DNA of 44,047 nt from Candidatus Fermentibacteraceae bacterium (GCA_016936235.1 JAFGPK010000090.1:1-44047), one strand, 5' to 3'; numbered from the stretch's first letter, positions 8,642-16,890 are shown. Numbers and translations are program-made. The notes: generated from the letters alone by a model not told the origin.

Positions 8642-9825
8642 TGCTCCAGGAATTCCCGGTGAAGGGCTATGAGGGCCGCGTCCCTGTTCTCCAGCAGTAC
8701 CAGGGCGGAAATGGTCGCGTGGGAGTCCACCGTCTGGAGCATATCTATCCCGGCTCCGTGCAGGGCCGTGGAGAACCTCGCCATTACCCCCTGCATGCCG
8801 TGCATGCCCGCTCCCACGATGGAGACTTTGGAACAGGGGTACACGTTCCGGTGTTCGATCCCCGCAATCTCCAGGGCCTCATCGACCTTAACCCTGTCCT
8901 CCAGCGGTACTGTGAACAATGCGGTTCCATCCATCACGCTGAACATGTCCATCGATACACCCGCCCCGGCCACCAGGCTGAAGGCCCTCGAGTAGAACTC
9001 GTGATGAGGTTGGCCGTTCCCCGGCAGAATCCTGAACTGGGCGGCGTCAGGCCCGGAAGCCACCCCTGTAATGTATCTGCCGCTCCTCAGGATGAAGGGC
9101 TCGATCTCGGTGACCCGCTCTCCCGTGTCATGTGACTTGACCGTGATCCTTATACCGGAGTCTCCTGCGATCTCCGAGGCTCTGGGGTGAACGATCTTCG
9201 CTCCCTGCCAGGCAAGCTGCCGCAGGTCCTCCGCCGATATCCTCTCCACTTTCAATGCCGAAGGCACCTTCTCCGGATCCGCCGTGTAGACGGAGTCGGT
9301 CTTCTTGAACAGAATCAGCCGATCGGCTCCCAGGGCCGCTGCTATGGCGGTGGCTGTTATGTCGCTCCCTCCCCTGCCCAGGGTTGATACCCTTCCTTTG
9401 CTGCTCATCCCCTGAAATCCGGCCACCACCACGCAGCGGTGGTTCTCCAGGGCCCTCAGCAGATGGTCCCGTTCAACGGATTCCAGGTCAGCCCCGCAAT
9501 CCCTTTCATCGGTCCTCAGACCGGCATTCCAGCCTGTCACGGAAATCGCGGGAATTCCCCTCCGCCGAATCACGTCCGCGAAGACGGCGGCCGCGAGGAC
9601 TTCACCGCAGGCAAGCAGGCACGACCTTTCGTCGGGGACGGGTTCCTTCACGAGCTCCAGGAGCGTATCCGTCGAATAGGGATCCCCCAGTCTTCCCATG
9701 GCGGACACGATAACCACGGCCCTGTCAGAATCCCCGAGTTCCTCCAGGCACCGGTCGGCGGACATCTCCCGGTCCTCCGGGGTCGCAAGGCAGGTGCCGC
9801 CGAACTTCATCACGCAGAGATCCAT
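8638..9825 (-). CDS. Aspartate kinase
   Basis: Cytoplasmic enzyme phosphorylating L-aspartate, the first step to lysine, threonine, methionine and diaminopimelate. The kinase domain opens with MKFGGTCLA and contains LGRGGSDITATAIAAALGA and FKKTDSVYTADP, the usual substrate and ATP-binding blocks. The last ~130 residues carry two ACT domains for feedback control (FSVMDGTALFTV; VGAGMHGMQGVMARFSTAL; TVDSHATISALVL). At 395 residues it is a single-function kinase without homoserine dehydrogenase. The start overlaps the upstream glycosyltransferase stop (TGATG). Its place between a glycosyltransferase and uppP is unusual; a link through diaminopimelate for the cell wall is only a guess. Confidence 0.93.
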   Translation of the reverse strand: MDLCVMKFGGTCLATPEDREMSADRCLEELGDSDRAVVIVSAMGRLGDPYSTDTLLELVKEPVPDERSCLLACGEVLAAAVFADVIRRRGIPAISVTGWNAGLRTDERDCGADLESVERDHLLRALENHRCVVVAGFQGMSSKGRVSTLGRGGSDITATAIAAALGADRLILFKKTDSVYTADPEKVPSALKVERISAEDLRQLAWQGAKIVHPRASEIAGDSGIRITVKSHDTGERVTEIEPFILRSGRYITGVASGPDAAQFRILPGNGQPHHEFYSRAFSLVAGAGVSMDMFSVMDGTALFTVPLEDRVKVDEALEIAGIEHRNVYPCSKVSIVGAGMHGMQGVMARFSTALHGAGIDMLQTVDSHATISALVLLENRDAALIALHREFLEQ

Positions 9826-10907
9826 CAGTCGCTCCCCCGCTCCATTATCGTGCTGTCCACGAGTTCGAGGAACCTGGATCCGGTGTCCTCCCAGTCGCTC
9901 ATCCCCAGGGCGGTCTCCCTGCTCCTGGCACCCATCTCAAGCCTCATCTCCCTGGCGGTTACAAGGGTGCGGAGGGCTTCAGCCAGTTCTCCCGGACTGC
10001 CGGGCGGGACCAGTATGCCGTGTTCACCGTTCCGCACCAGTTCCGGAATGGCCGCCACATCGGAGGCCACCACCGGCAGACCCTGCCACATGCCTTCGAG
10101 TATCGCCATGCCGAATGCCTCCCAGCGAGCTGGATGGACGAGAACGTCAGCCCGCCTGTAGGCCCGGACAAGCTCCCCATCATCCAGGTTGCCCGTCATT
10201 ATCACGCATTCCCCCATGCCGAGCTCATCTATCAGGTTTTTAAGGCACCCGGCATATTCCCTGTCCGATTCGAGACTACCGGCAAGTTCCAGAACGAAGC
10301 TTCCCCGGTCCAGCATGGCGCAGGCCTTCACGACAACGTCCTGCGCCTTTCTCGGCGACATGCCGCCCACGCAGAGAAGCCTTACAGGACCGGACCTTCC
10401 ACGACGGTCAGGCGGATCTCCGGGAATCTTCTCGAACCCGGGGCTTATGACCGTTATCCTGTCCTCCGGCACTCCAAGCTCCTTCAGGGCGGACCTTGTG
10501 CTGCAGCTGTTGGCCCACATCTTGTCTGCCATCCCCAGCAGCCAGCCCGCATACTTCCTGTACAGAGCCGATCTGAGTTTATTCCCTCCATCCATCCATT
10601 CCAGATGGTGCATCATGTACAGAACAGGAATCTTCCTGCAGACCGGCGAAAGGCGCAGGAGGGGCACGTACTGGTAGCTCTTGCTGATTATTATCAGGTC
10701 CGGCCCTGAATCCAGCGCTCTCCTTCGAATGTACCTTGAAGCCGCCATCCAGTTCCCCGGCAGTCCGGGAGGCACGGTCCTGAAATGTACGACATCGACC
10801 ATGAACCCCCGGGACCTCATCCGCTCCACCATCCTGAAGTTGAAGATGTATCCCCCGGATGTGAAGTCCTTCTTCCCCAGCATGACGAACATGATTCTAC
10901 AGGCCAT
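9825..10907 (-). CDS. GT4-family glycosyltransferase
   Basis: 360-residue GT-B fold retaining glycosyltransferase. The C-terminal half has the GT4 pattern: VRLLCVGGMSPRKAQDVVVKA (start of the donor domain), DVLVHPARWEAFGMAILEGMWQGLPVVAS (E-x7-E sugar-nucleotide motif) and GILVPPGSPGELAEAL. The N-terminal half shows a glycine-rich stretch (TSGGYIFNFRMVERMRSRG). Acceptor and sugar cannot be read from sequence. First gene of the coupled operon continuing through aspartokinase, uppP and two TPR-barrel genes; GGAAG lies seven bases before the ATG. Confidence 0.9.
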   Translation of the reverse strand: MACRIMFVMLGKKDFTSGGYIFNFRMVERMRSRGFMVDVVHFRTVPPGLPGNWMAASRYIRRRALDSGPDLIIISKSYQYVPLLRLSPVCRKIPVLYMMHHLEWMDGGNKLRSALYRKYAGWLLGMADKMWANSCSTRSALKELGVPEDRITVISPGFEKIPGDPPDRRGRSGPVRLLCVGGMSPRKAQDVVVKACAMLDRGSFVLELAGSLESDREYAGCLKNLIDELGMGECVIMTGNLDDGELVRAYRRADVLVHPARWEAFGMAILEGMWQGLPVVASDVAAIPELVRNGEHGILVPPGSPGELAEALRTLVTAREMRLEMGARSRETALGMSDWEDTGSRFLELVDSTIMERGSD

Positions 10908-10952
10908 GAAGTGTCTTCCGCCCCTTCTCCGGGAGTCTGCGCCCGAACTTCA

Positions 10953-10982
10953 AGTATACTTATCTACAGCTCTCAGCGTCAT
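10953..10982 (-). promoter_or_regulatory. Candidate promoter of the glycosyltransferase-uppP-TPR operon
   Basis: On the minus strand, ATGACG (10982-10977, 4/6 to TTGACA) is followed after 18 bases by TATACT (10958-10953, 5/6 to TATAAT). It lies ~45 bases upstream of the glycosyltransferase ATG and is divergent from the TetR promoter. Confidence 0.4.
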
Positions 10983-11004
10983 AACCCCGGACGGCGGACG
11001 GGAC

Positions 11005-11032
11005 TTGACGAACAGACAGCAGATTGTATTAA
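11005..11032 (+). promoter_or_regulatory. Candidate promoter of the tetR-lolA-like-ABC operon
   Basis: TTGACG at 11005-11010 (5/6 to TTGACA) is followed after 16 bases by TATTAA at 11027-11032 (4/6). The -10 region is embedded in the inverted repeats described in the next entry, the arrangement expected for repression by the adjacent TetR protein. Confidence 0.4.
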
Positions 11033-11045
11033 TGAATACATTCAT
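11025..11045. promoter_or_regulatory. Probable TetR operator: two overlapping inverted repeats
   Basis: TGTATT-N4-AATACA (11025-11040) overlaps ATGAAT-AC-ATTCAT (11032-11045); both are perfect 6-bp-arm repeats. They cover the -10 region and end six bases before the Shine-Dalgarno GAGGAGG of the regulator gene. Size and A+T-rich arms fit a TetR-family site. Autoregulation is inferred from position. Confidence 0.5.
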
Positions 11046-11060
11046 ATTTAGAGGAGGTTC

Positions 11061-11681
11061 ATGGGACTCAGAGAGGTGAAGAAGGAAAGAGCCCGCAGCG
11101 CCATCCTCAAGGCGGCAAGAGAACTGTTCTTCAGCCTGGGATACGACGGCACCACGGTGGAGGCCATGGCCCAGAAGGCTGAGGTGGCCGTGGGAACGGT
11201 GTACAACTACTTCGAGTCCAAGAGCTCCATCATTCTGGCAATAACAGATGCGGACACAAACGCGGTCCTCAGGGAGAACAGGTGCATCCCGGAATCGGCA
11301 TCCGGGCTCGATGTGCTGAGGGATTACGTCCATACCTTCATGGAAAGCCTGTCGATGTACCCGAGGAAGCTGCTCGGGGAACTGATGCGTGAGGCTTTCA
11401 GCGGTGCCGGCGGTTCCCTAGGCGAAGGTCTGCTTGAACAGGACCTCTCACTGATAGAGGGTCTTGCCGGTCTGCTGGAGAGGCTCTCAGGCACGGGCAG
11501 GTTGAGGGATGATTTCGATCCGCGGACAGCGTCCCTCGTCATATACGGAATTGTGATGACCAGCCTTATGTGGTTCACGGCGGACGAGAACCGGACTTCT
11601 CAGCAGATGCTGGATTCCATGGACGGCATGCTCGAGATAGCCTGCAGGGGACTGGAACCGAAAGGAGAGGCAACATTATGA
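11061..11681 (+). CDS. TetR-family transcriptional regulator
   Basis: 206-residue dimeric repressor. The N-terminal helix-turn-helix reads ILKAARELFFSLGYDGTTVE, then MAQKAEVAVGTVYNYFESKS, a canonical TetR DNA-binding domain. The C-terminal ligand domain has no recognisable specificity. GAGGAGG at 11051-11057 precedes the ATG by three bases. Its stop overlaps the next ATG (ATGA), so it leads an operon of a LolA-like protein, two permeases, an ATPase and an outer-membrane barrel, which it likely controls together with itself. Confidence 0.93.
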   Translation: MGLREVKKERARSAILKAARELFFSLGYDGTTVEAMAQKAEVAVGTVYNYFESKSSIILAITDADTNAVLRENRCIPESASGLDVLRDYVHTFMESLSMYPRKLLGELMREAFSGAGGSLGEGLLEQDLSLIEGLAGLLERLSGTGRLRDDFDPRTASLVIYGIVMTSLMWFTADENRTSQQMLDSMDGMLEIACRGLEPKGEATL

Positions 11682-12445
11682 AGTGCGCCGCATGTCTGAT
11701 CATCCTGGCCATGACCGGAATCCCGACCGCTGAAGACACAAGGCCCGACCTTGATGAGCTAGTAGAGCACCTGGACCGGCTTTACAGGAGCGATGACAGT
11801 TACTCCGAGATGACCATGACCATAGAAACCCCCAACTGGACCAGGACCCTCACCATGAAAGCCTGGTCCCGGGGGACCGACAGGACTTTCATAAGGATCC
11901 TGTCGCCTGCAAGGGACGCCGGTATGGCCACCCTCAGGATAGACGACCAGATGTGGAACTACCTTCCCAATACGAACAGCACGGTCAGGGTGCCGCCTTC
12001 GATGATGTCAGGTTCCTGGATGGGGTCGGACATAACGAATAACGACATAGTCAGGGAGATCACATACGAGGAGGGCTACACATACTCATATCTGCCCGAT
12101 TCAGCCTTCTCCGGAGATATCGACCAGGGGACCGTCATAATAGAACTGGTGCCCCGACGGTCCACGGCCGTGGTCTGGTCCTCTATCGTGATCGCGATCA
12201 GGCTCGACGATCTCATCCCCCTTTGGGAGAGGTATTACGACAGCGGAGGGGACCTCATCAGGACCATAACCTTCTCTGAAGTGCAGGAAATGGGGGGAAG
12301 GACCATTCCGACGGTCATGGAAGTAGTCCCCGCCGATGAGGAAGGAAACCGGACGAACATCCGCTGGACCAGCGCTGAATTCGACCGGGGCGTCGGGGAG
12401 GATACCTTCACGCTGAGGAACCTCCAGTCCGGCGGTACAGGATAG
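11678..12445 (+). CDS. LolA-like outer-membrane lipoprotein-sorting protein
   Basis: 255-residue exported protein. Signal peptide MKCAACLIILAMTGIPTA precedes EDTRPDLDEL. The body carries the pattern of the 'outer membrane lipoprotein-sorting protein' family that shares the LolA/LolB half-barrel: YSEMTMTIETPNWTRTLTMK, DAGMATLRIDDQMWNYLPN, MMSGSWMGSDITNNDIV and REITYEEGY. It probably shuttles a hydrophobic molecule across the periplasm from the ABC transporter encoded immediately after it. AAAGGAGAGG lies seven bases before the ATG. It is not the housekeeping LolA by sequence feel; the cargo (lipoprotein or lipid) is unknown. Confidence 0.82.
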   Translation: MKCAACLIILAMTGIPTAEDTRPDLDELVEHLDRLYRSDDSYSEMTMTIETPNWTRTLTMKAWSRGTDRTFIRILSPARDAGMATLRIDDQMWNYLPNTNSTVRVPPSMMSGSWMGSDITNNDIVREITYEEGYTYSYLPDSAFSGDIDQGTVIIELVPRRSTAVVWSSIVIAIRLDDLIPLWERYYDSGGDLIRTITFSEVQEMGGRTIPTVMEVVPADEEGNRTNIRWTSAEFDRGVGEDTFTLRNLQSGGTG

Positions 12446-12446
12446 C

Positions 12447-13712
12447 ATGCTGGCCAAACTCGCATGGAGGAACGTCTTCCGCCAGAGGAGAAGGACCCTC
12501 CTGACACTTCTTACCATGACCGGGGGATTCGTTCTGTCCTCCGTTTCCATAGGCTGGATGGATGGCTCGTACGGAAGCATCATCATGTTCTTCACCAACG
12601 GCAGCACCGGTCAGATACAGGTCCACGGCCGCGGCTACCTGGACGACCCCTCCATGTACACGACGATAGATGACTATCAGGCAGTGGGTACGGCCCTGGA
12701 TTCCGTTCCCGGCGTCAGGACCTGGGCACCCAGGATCCATGCGGGAGCCCTTCTTGCGGTCAGACCGGCCGGTACCGGTGCAGGAGCGGTCTTCTCGAAC
12801 TCCGCGGCGGCTTCCGTGACCGGCATAGACCCCATCCTGGAGGAGTCTGCCACGGGCTTCTCGTCGCGAATAGTGGAAGGTGAGATGCTCGCCCCGTCGG
12901 CCGCGGACAGCTCCTACTCCGCAGTGGGCAGAATGATCGTCGGACGCCAGCTGGCCATCGTGCTGGAAGCTTCGGTGGGCGACTCCCTGGTCCTGCTGTC
13001 CCAGGCGGCCGACGGCGGGAGCGCCGACAGGAAGTACGTGATATCGGGAATTCACAGCACGGGGAACGCGGATCAGGACAGGAGCTCCTGCTACATAACA
13101 CTGAGCGACGCCCAGCTGCTGTTCGCCCTTGAGGGCAGGGTCCACGAGATCGCGGTGATGACCGACAACCTGGGCATTGTGGATGGTCTGACCGATGAGA
13201 TATCGGCTCTCATGGGTGAGCGGGACCTGGACGTTGACTCCTGGAAGACCTTCGCAAGGGAGTTCTACAATGGCATGAAGGCCGACGAGACCCAGCTCAG
13301 GATAACCATCTTCATCATAGTCCTGGTGGCGGCGATGGGAGTGCTGAACACGATACTGATGATGGTCCTCGAGAGGAGAAGGGAGTTCGGCGTGATGAAG
13401 GCCCTGGGGACCAGGCCTGGTTTCATAGTGAGGATGATCGTCCTCGAGGCCAACATCATGGGAGTGCTCAGCGTCCTGGCGGGAGCCGTCATCAGCACGG
13501 CGGTGCTGCTCTATCTCTCCCGTCACGGGCTGGTTATGGACCCTCCAATAGACTACGGCGGAACCGTGTTCAGGGAGATGATAGCCACGATCAATCCCGC
13601 ATGCTACTATGTTCCTGCCCTGTGCGTCCTTCTGACGGCTTCCACCGTCAGCATACCACCGGCGCTCAAGGCCGCTCACACAAGGGCGGCCAAGACCCTG
13701 AGGACGGTGTGA
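12447..13712 (+). CDS. FtsX/LolC-type ABC permease, first of two
   Basis: 421-residue inner-membrane permease. Cytoplasmic start LAKLAWRNVFRQRRRTLLT leads into TM1, followed by a periplasmic domain opening GQIQVHGRGYL and three C-terminal TMs; the loop MVLERRREFGVMKALGTRPG is the LolC/LolE/FtsX hallmark. One base separates it from the LolA-like gene. Together with the next permease it would form a LolCE-like heterodimer driven by the ATPase encoded third. Confidence 0.9.
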   Translation: MLAKLAWRNVFRQRRRTLLTLLTMTGGFVLSSVSIGWMDGSYGSIIMFFTNGSTGQIQVHGRGYLDDPSMYTTIDDYQAVGTALDSVPGVRTWAPRIHAGALLAVRPAGTGAGAVFSNSAAASVTGIDPILEESATGFSSRIVEGEMLAPSAADSSYSAVGRMIVGRQLAIVLEASVGDSLVLLSQAADGGSADRKYVISGIHSTGNADQDRSSCYITLSDAQLLFALEGRVHEIAVMTDNLGIVDGLTDEISALMGERDLDVDSWKTFAREFYNGMKADETQLRITIFIIVLVAAMGVLNTILMMVLERRREFGVMKALGTRPGFIVRMIVLEANIMGVLSVLAGAVISTAVLLYLSRHGLVMDPPIDYGGTVFREMIATINPACYYVPALCVLLTASTVSIPPALKAAHTRAAKTLRTV

Positions 13713-13713
13713 C

Positions 13714-14937
13714 ATGTTCCTCAGAATGCTGAAGTTCTCCTGGAGGAGCATATGGCGCAATGCGCGCCGCACGGTGATAACAGGTCTGGCGGTGGGCTTC
13801 GGGCTGGCCTCGCTCCTCTTCACCGAGGCTCTCATGCAGGGGATGACGGTTCACATGATCGGGGCCACCACTAATCCCTGGATGGGCGATGTGCAGATAC
13901 ACAGGCGGGGATTCCTGGACACCAGACAGCTGGGACTGACCGTGGAACGCCCCGACGCCGTGCTGGAACTGCTTTCGCAGGACACGACGATAGCGGCCTA
14001 CACTCCAAGGGTTCTGTCGCCTGCCTCCCTGTCGTCAGCCAGGGAGCTCAAACCTGTGACTCTGACGGGAGTGGACATGTCCACCGATCCTGATGTCACC
14101 CTGCTGGAGAGCGCCGTGGAGACCGGCAGCTACTTCACCGGCGACAGCATGGAGATGGTGCTGGGCTACAGACTGGCGTCCGACCTGAAAGTGGAGCTCG
14201 GAGACGTGCTGGTCGTCACCGCCGCCCGCACCGACAGCGGGCTGGCCAGCAGCATGTTCCTCCTGTCCGGTATCTGCAATTTCGGCAACGAACAGCTGGA
14301 CAGGTACTCGGCCTTCGTCAACATAGGATCGGCCAGGGACCTGCTGCAGCTGGGAGACGCCTTCCACGAGATTGCCATCGTACTCCCGGATGCCCATATG
14401 GCCGGCGATACCTCTCTGGCTCTCTGGGACCGCTACACGGACCGGGAGAACATTGCAGAGGGGTGGACGGAGCTTGCCCCGCAGATAAGCAGCATGCTGG
14501 ACCTGGTCAATGTGAGCATGGTGATAATGTCGGCCATACTCTTCGGCCTGGTGATCTTCGGAATAGTCAATTCCCTTTTCATGTCAGTATACGAGAGGAT
14601 GTTCGAGCTGGGAATAATGAAGGCAGTGGGTACCAGGCCGGGCACCATCGGATACATGGTGATCATGGAGGCATTCTGGCTGGGCGTCATAAGCACGGCC
14701 ACAGGTCTCGCCATCGGGCTCCTGATCATCTGGATAACTTCGGGCACAGGTATCAGCTTCGGAGAGATCGAGTTCTCGGGCATAACCCTCAGCAGGCCGA
14801 TATTCCCTGAACTTTCCCCGGGGAGAGCGTGGGCCTACCCGGTATTCACTCTTCTTCTGACGACCCTGGCCGGCATCTTCCCCGGTATCCACGCAGCCAG
14901 GCAGAATCCCGCCGAATCCATGAGAAGGAGCCTCTAG
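13714..14937 (+). CDS. FtsX/LolC-type ABC permease, second of two
   Basis: 407 residues with the same layout as the preceding gene: MLKFSWRSIWRNARRTVITG start, GDVQIHRRGFLD at the periplasmic entry, then SVYERMFELGIMKAVGTRPG between TM2 and TM3 and a C-terminal HAARQNPAESMRRSL. The two permeases share the N-terminal and loop motifs but diverge in the periplasmic part, as LolC and LolE do. One-base gap from the previous gene; four bases to the ATPase gene. Confidence 0.9.
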   Translation: MFLRMLKFSWRSIWRNARRTVITGLAVGFGLASLLFTEALMQGMTVHMIGATTNPWMGDVQIHRRGFLDTRQLGLTVERPDAVLELLSQDTTIAAYTPRVLSPASLSSARELKPVTLTGVDMSTDPDVTLLESAVETGSYFTGDSMEMVLGYRLASDLKVELGDVLVVTAARTDSGLASSMFLLSGICNFGNEQLDRYSAFVNIGSARDLLQLGDAFHEIAIVLPDAHMAGDTSLALWDRYTDRENIAEGWTELAPQISSMLDLVNVSMVIMSAILFGLVIFGIVNSLFMSVYERMFELGIMKAVGTRPGTIGYMVIMEAFWLGVISTATGLAIGLLIIWITSGTGISFGEIEFSGITLSRPIFPELSPGRAWAYPVFTLLLTTLAGIFPGIHAARQNPAESMRRSL

Positions 14938-14941
14938 AGCG

Positions 14942-15655
14942 ATGGAGTACAACATGAACGAAGATGTTATCGTAACCGAGGGGGTCGAGAAGACCTACGA
15001 GGATTCCGGCGTCCCGGTGCCCGCGGTGAGGGGAATAGACTACCGTCTCGCCAGGGGGGAGTTCACGGCCATCATCGGTCCATCGGGGTCCGGAAAGACC
15101 ACGTTCCTGAACCTCATCGCCGGTCTTGATACTCCCACCAGCGGCAAAGTGTGGCTTTCGGGAAGGTGCATCTCCGACATGAGCGGAAGGGACCTCTCTG
15201 ATTTCAGGAGGGACAACATAGGCTTCATATTCCAGGCCTACAATCTCCTGCCGGTGCTTACAGTGGAGGAGAACGTCGAATACATAATGCTGCTGCAGGG
15301 GGTCCCGAAACCGGAAAGGCATGAAAGGGTGATGGACATCCTGGAGAAGGTGGGACTCGCCGGGTACCGGGACAGACGGCCACTCAGGCTGTCAGGAGGT
15401 CAGCAGCAGAGAGTGGCCGTGGCCAGGGCCATGGTCTCTAACCCTTCGCTGGTCATCGCCGACGAACCCACCGCCAACCTTGACTCGCAGACCAGCGGTG
15501 AGCTTCTGGATATGATGCGCAGGCTGAACGAGGAGACGGGAATGACCTTCCTTTTCTCGACCCATGACGAGATAGTGATGGAAAGAGCGAGGAAGGTGGT
15601 AGTGCTCAGGGACGGCAGAATAGACGGGAACGCCGACCCGGAAGATTTCCAGTGA
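14942..15655 (+). CDS. LolD-type ABC transporter ATP-binding protein
   Basis: 237-residue ATPase with every catalytic motif intact: Walker A GPSGSGKTT, Q-loop GFIFQAYNLLPVLTVEENV, signature LSGGQQQRVAVARAM, Walker B VIADEPTANLD and the switch histidine in STHDE. The LolD/MacB subfamily is clear from the NLLPVLT-ENV block. It energises the two permeases encoded just upstream. Its stop overlaps the GTG of the next gene (GTGA). Confidence 0.95.
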   Translation: MEYNMNEDVIVTEGVEKTYEDSGVPVPAVRGIDYRLARGEFTAIIGPSGSGKTTFLNLIAGLDTPTSGKVWLSGRCISDMSGRDLSDFRRDNIGFIFQAYNLLPVLTVEENVEYIMLLQGVPKPERHERVMDILEKVGLAGYRDRRPLRLSGGQQQRVAVARAMVSNPSLVIADEPTANLDSQTSGELLDMMRRLNEETGMTFLFSTHDEIVMERARKVVVLRDGRIDGNADPEDFQ

Positions 15656-16842
15656 GGAGGACGGCCTTCCTGCTCCTTGCATGTACAGCCATCTTGTCCG
15701 GCGCGGCCTCGGGCGAAGGATTCTCGGGCTCATGGAGGACGGGCCTCTTCCTGACCCGGCCGGGCGTTCCCGATCCATCTTCCAGGTTAATTCTGGAATC
15801 CCCGCTGCGTATCATGTACCGCCGCACTCATGGCATTCTCGACATCGAAGCCGCACTGGTCATGGTCCCCTCCATCGGCAACCCGGCACTGGAGGGATCG
15901 GACTTCGAAGCACCCGGGATATTCAGGCTGTCCGATCCCCGCAGTATCATAGCATCCACTTCGGGGGACGGGACCACGGTCAGCATCGGACAGGACATCG
16001 ACAGGCTCAGCATGGGCCTCAGGACATCCTTCGCAACATTCACGGCGGGAAGGCAGGCCATCTACTGGGGTGTGGCCAGGTCGGTGAGTCCCACGGATTT
16101 CATCGCTCCCTTCCAGTTCGGGGCCATAGACACGGAATACAGGCAGGGAGTCGATGCCTTCCGGGCGGTGGTCCCGGTGGGCATGCTTTCAGAAGTGGAT
16201 GCCGGACTGGCTCTCGGCGAGGACGCGGACCCTGGAAGGAACGCCCTCTGGCTGCGTGGACGGTTCTACGTCCTTCAGTCCGATGCAACGTTCCTGGCGG
16301 CAAGGTCAAGGGACAACCTGCTGCTCGGGGGAAGCCTCAACAGGACCCTTGGGGGCGGAACGGGCTGGATCGAGGCGGCCGTGACCGACCCCGGCCATTT
16401 CCTCGAGGGTGTGGACGAGAACCCTTACATCTGTCTTTCGGCCGGATTCGACAGGAGCTGGTTCCAGGCGACACTGTACGGATATCTCGAGTATCATTAC
16501 AGCTCCCCCGGGGCAGCCGGCACAGCGGACTACGAAGAAGTGTCCGGCAGCGCAGCGGTTGCCGGGGGAGGTGTCTACCTGCTGGGAAGGCATTACATCT
16601 GCCCGGGCCTCTCATGGAATCCGGCCCCACTATGGAACGTATCCGCCTCGTCCCTTGTGAATCTCATGGACTGCTCCGGTTACGTATCCCTGTCCGGAGA
16701 ATACAGCGCAGGCCAGAACACCGCGCTTCAATGCGGCTGCAGCCTCGGACTGGGAAAGGACACCCCCGCCGGCGGTTCCCCGAGGTCGGAGTTCGGAAGC
16801 TGGCCCGCCCGGTTCTACATCCGGATAGCACATTACTTCTGA
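15652..16842 (+). CDS. Outer-membrane beta-barrel protein linked to the LolA-like/ABC operon
   Basis: 396 residues, family not recognised. Signal peptide MRRTAFLLLACTAILSGAASG is followed by a sequence of short alternating-hydrophobic strands rich in Gly, Tyr and Ser, ending FYIRIAHYF; the terminal Phe is the outer-membrane insertion signal. The stretch GLRTSFATFTAGRQAIYWGVARSVSPTDFIAPFQ recalls porin-like barrels whose 'GRQ...WG' motif occurs in DUF1302-type proteins, but I cannot assign it firmly. GTG start overlaps the ATPase stop, so it belongs to the TetR operon and is the likely outer-membrane end point of the pathway. Confidence 0.72.
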   Translation: MRRTAFLLLACTAILSGAASGEGFSGSWRTGLFLTRPGVPDPSSRLILESPLRIMYRRTHGILDIEAALVMVPSIGNPALEGSDFEAPGIFRLSDPRSIIASTSGDGTTVSIGQDIDRLSMGLRTSFATFTAGRQAIYWGVARSVSPTDFIAPFQFGAIDTEYRQGVDAFRAVVPVGMLSEVDAGLALGEDADPGRNALWLRGRFYVLQSDATFLAARSRDNLLLGGSLNRTLGGGTGWIEAAVTDPGHFLEGVDENPYICLSAGFDRSWFQATLYGYLEYHYSSPGAAGTADYEEVSGSAAVAGGGVYLLGRHYICPGLSWNPAPLWNVSASSLVNLMDCSGYVSLSGEYSAGQNTALQCGCSLGLGKDTPAGGSPRSEFGSWPARFYIRIAHYF

Positions 16843-16847
16843 CAGCC

Positions 16848-16878
16848 GTCACCGGTATTGCACGGTGTTCCCGGTGAC
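16848..16878 (+). promoter_or_regulatory. Intergenic hairpin GTCACCGG/CCGGTGAC
   Basis: Perfect 8-bp arms (16848-16855 and 16871-16878) around a 15-base loop, starting six bases after the upstream stop. It is followed by TATAT rather than a T-run, so a processing or stability element or weak attenuator is likelier than a strong intrinsic terminator. Confidence 0.4.
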
Positions 16879-16890
16879 TATATCTTCGGA

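Noticed and set aside
12408-13835. Open frame of 475 codons on the minus strand across the first permease gene
   Set aside because: It is the antisense of a clear FtsX/LolC permease; its translation is rich in His, Arg and Gly with no domain pattern, as expected from a shadow frame in GC-rich DNA.
15681-16877. 398-codon plus-strand frame shifted against the outer-membrane barrel gene
   Set aside because: The overlapping frame from GTG 15652 has a signal peptide, strand periodicity and terminal Phe; this one is His/Arg/Gly-rich noise.
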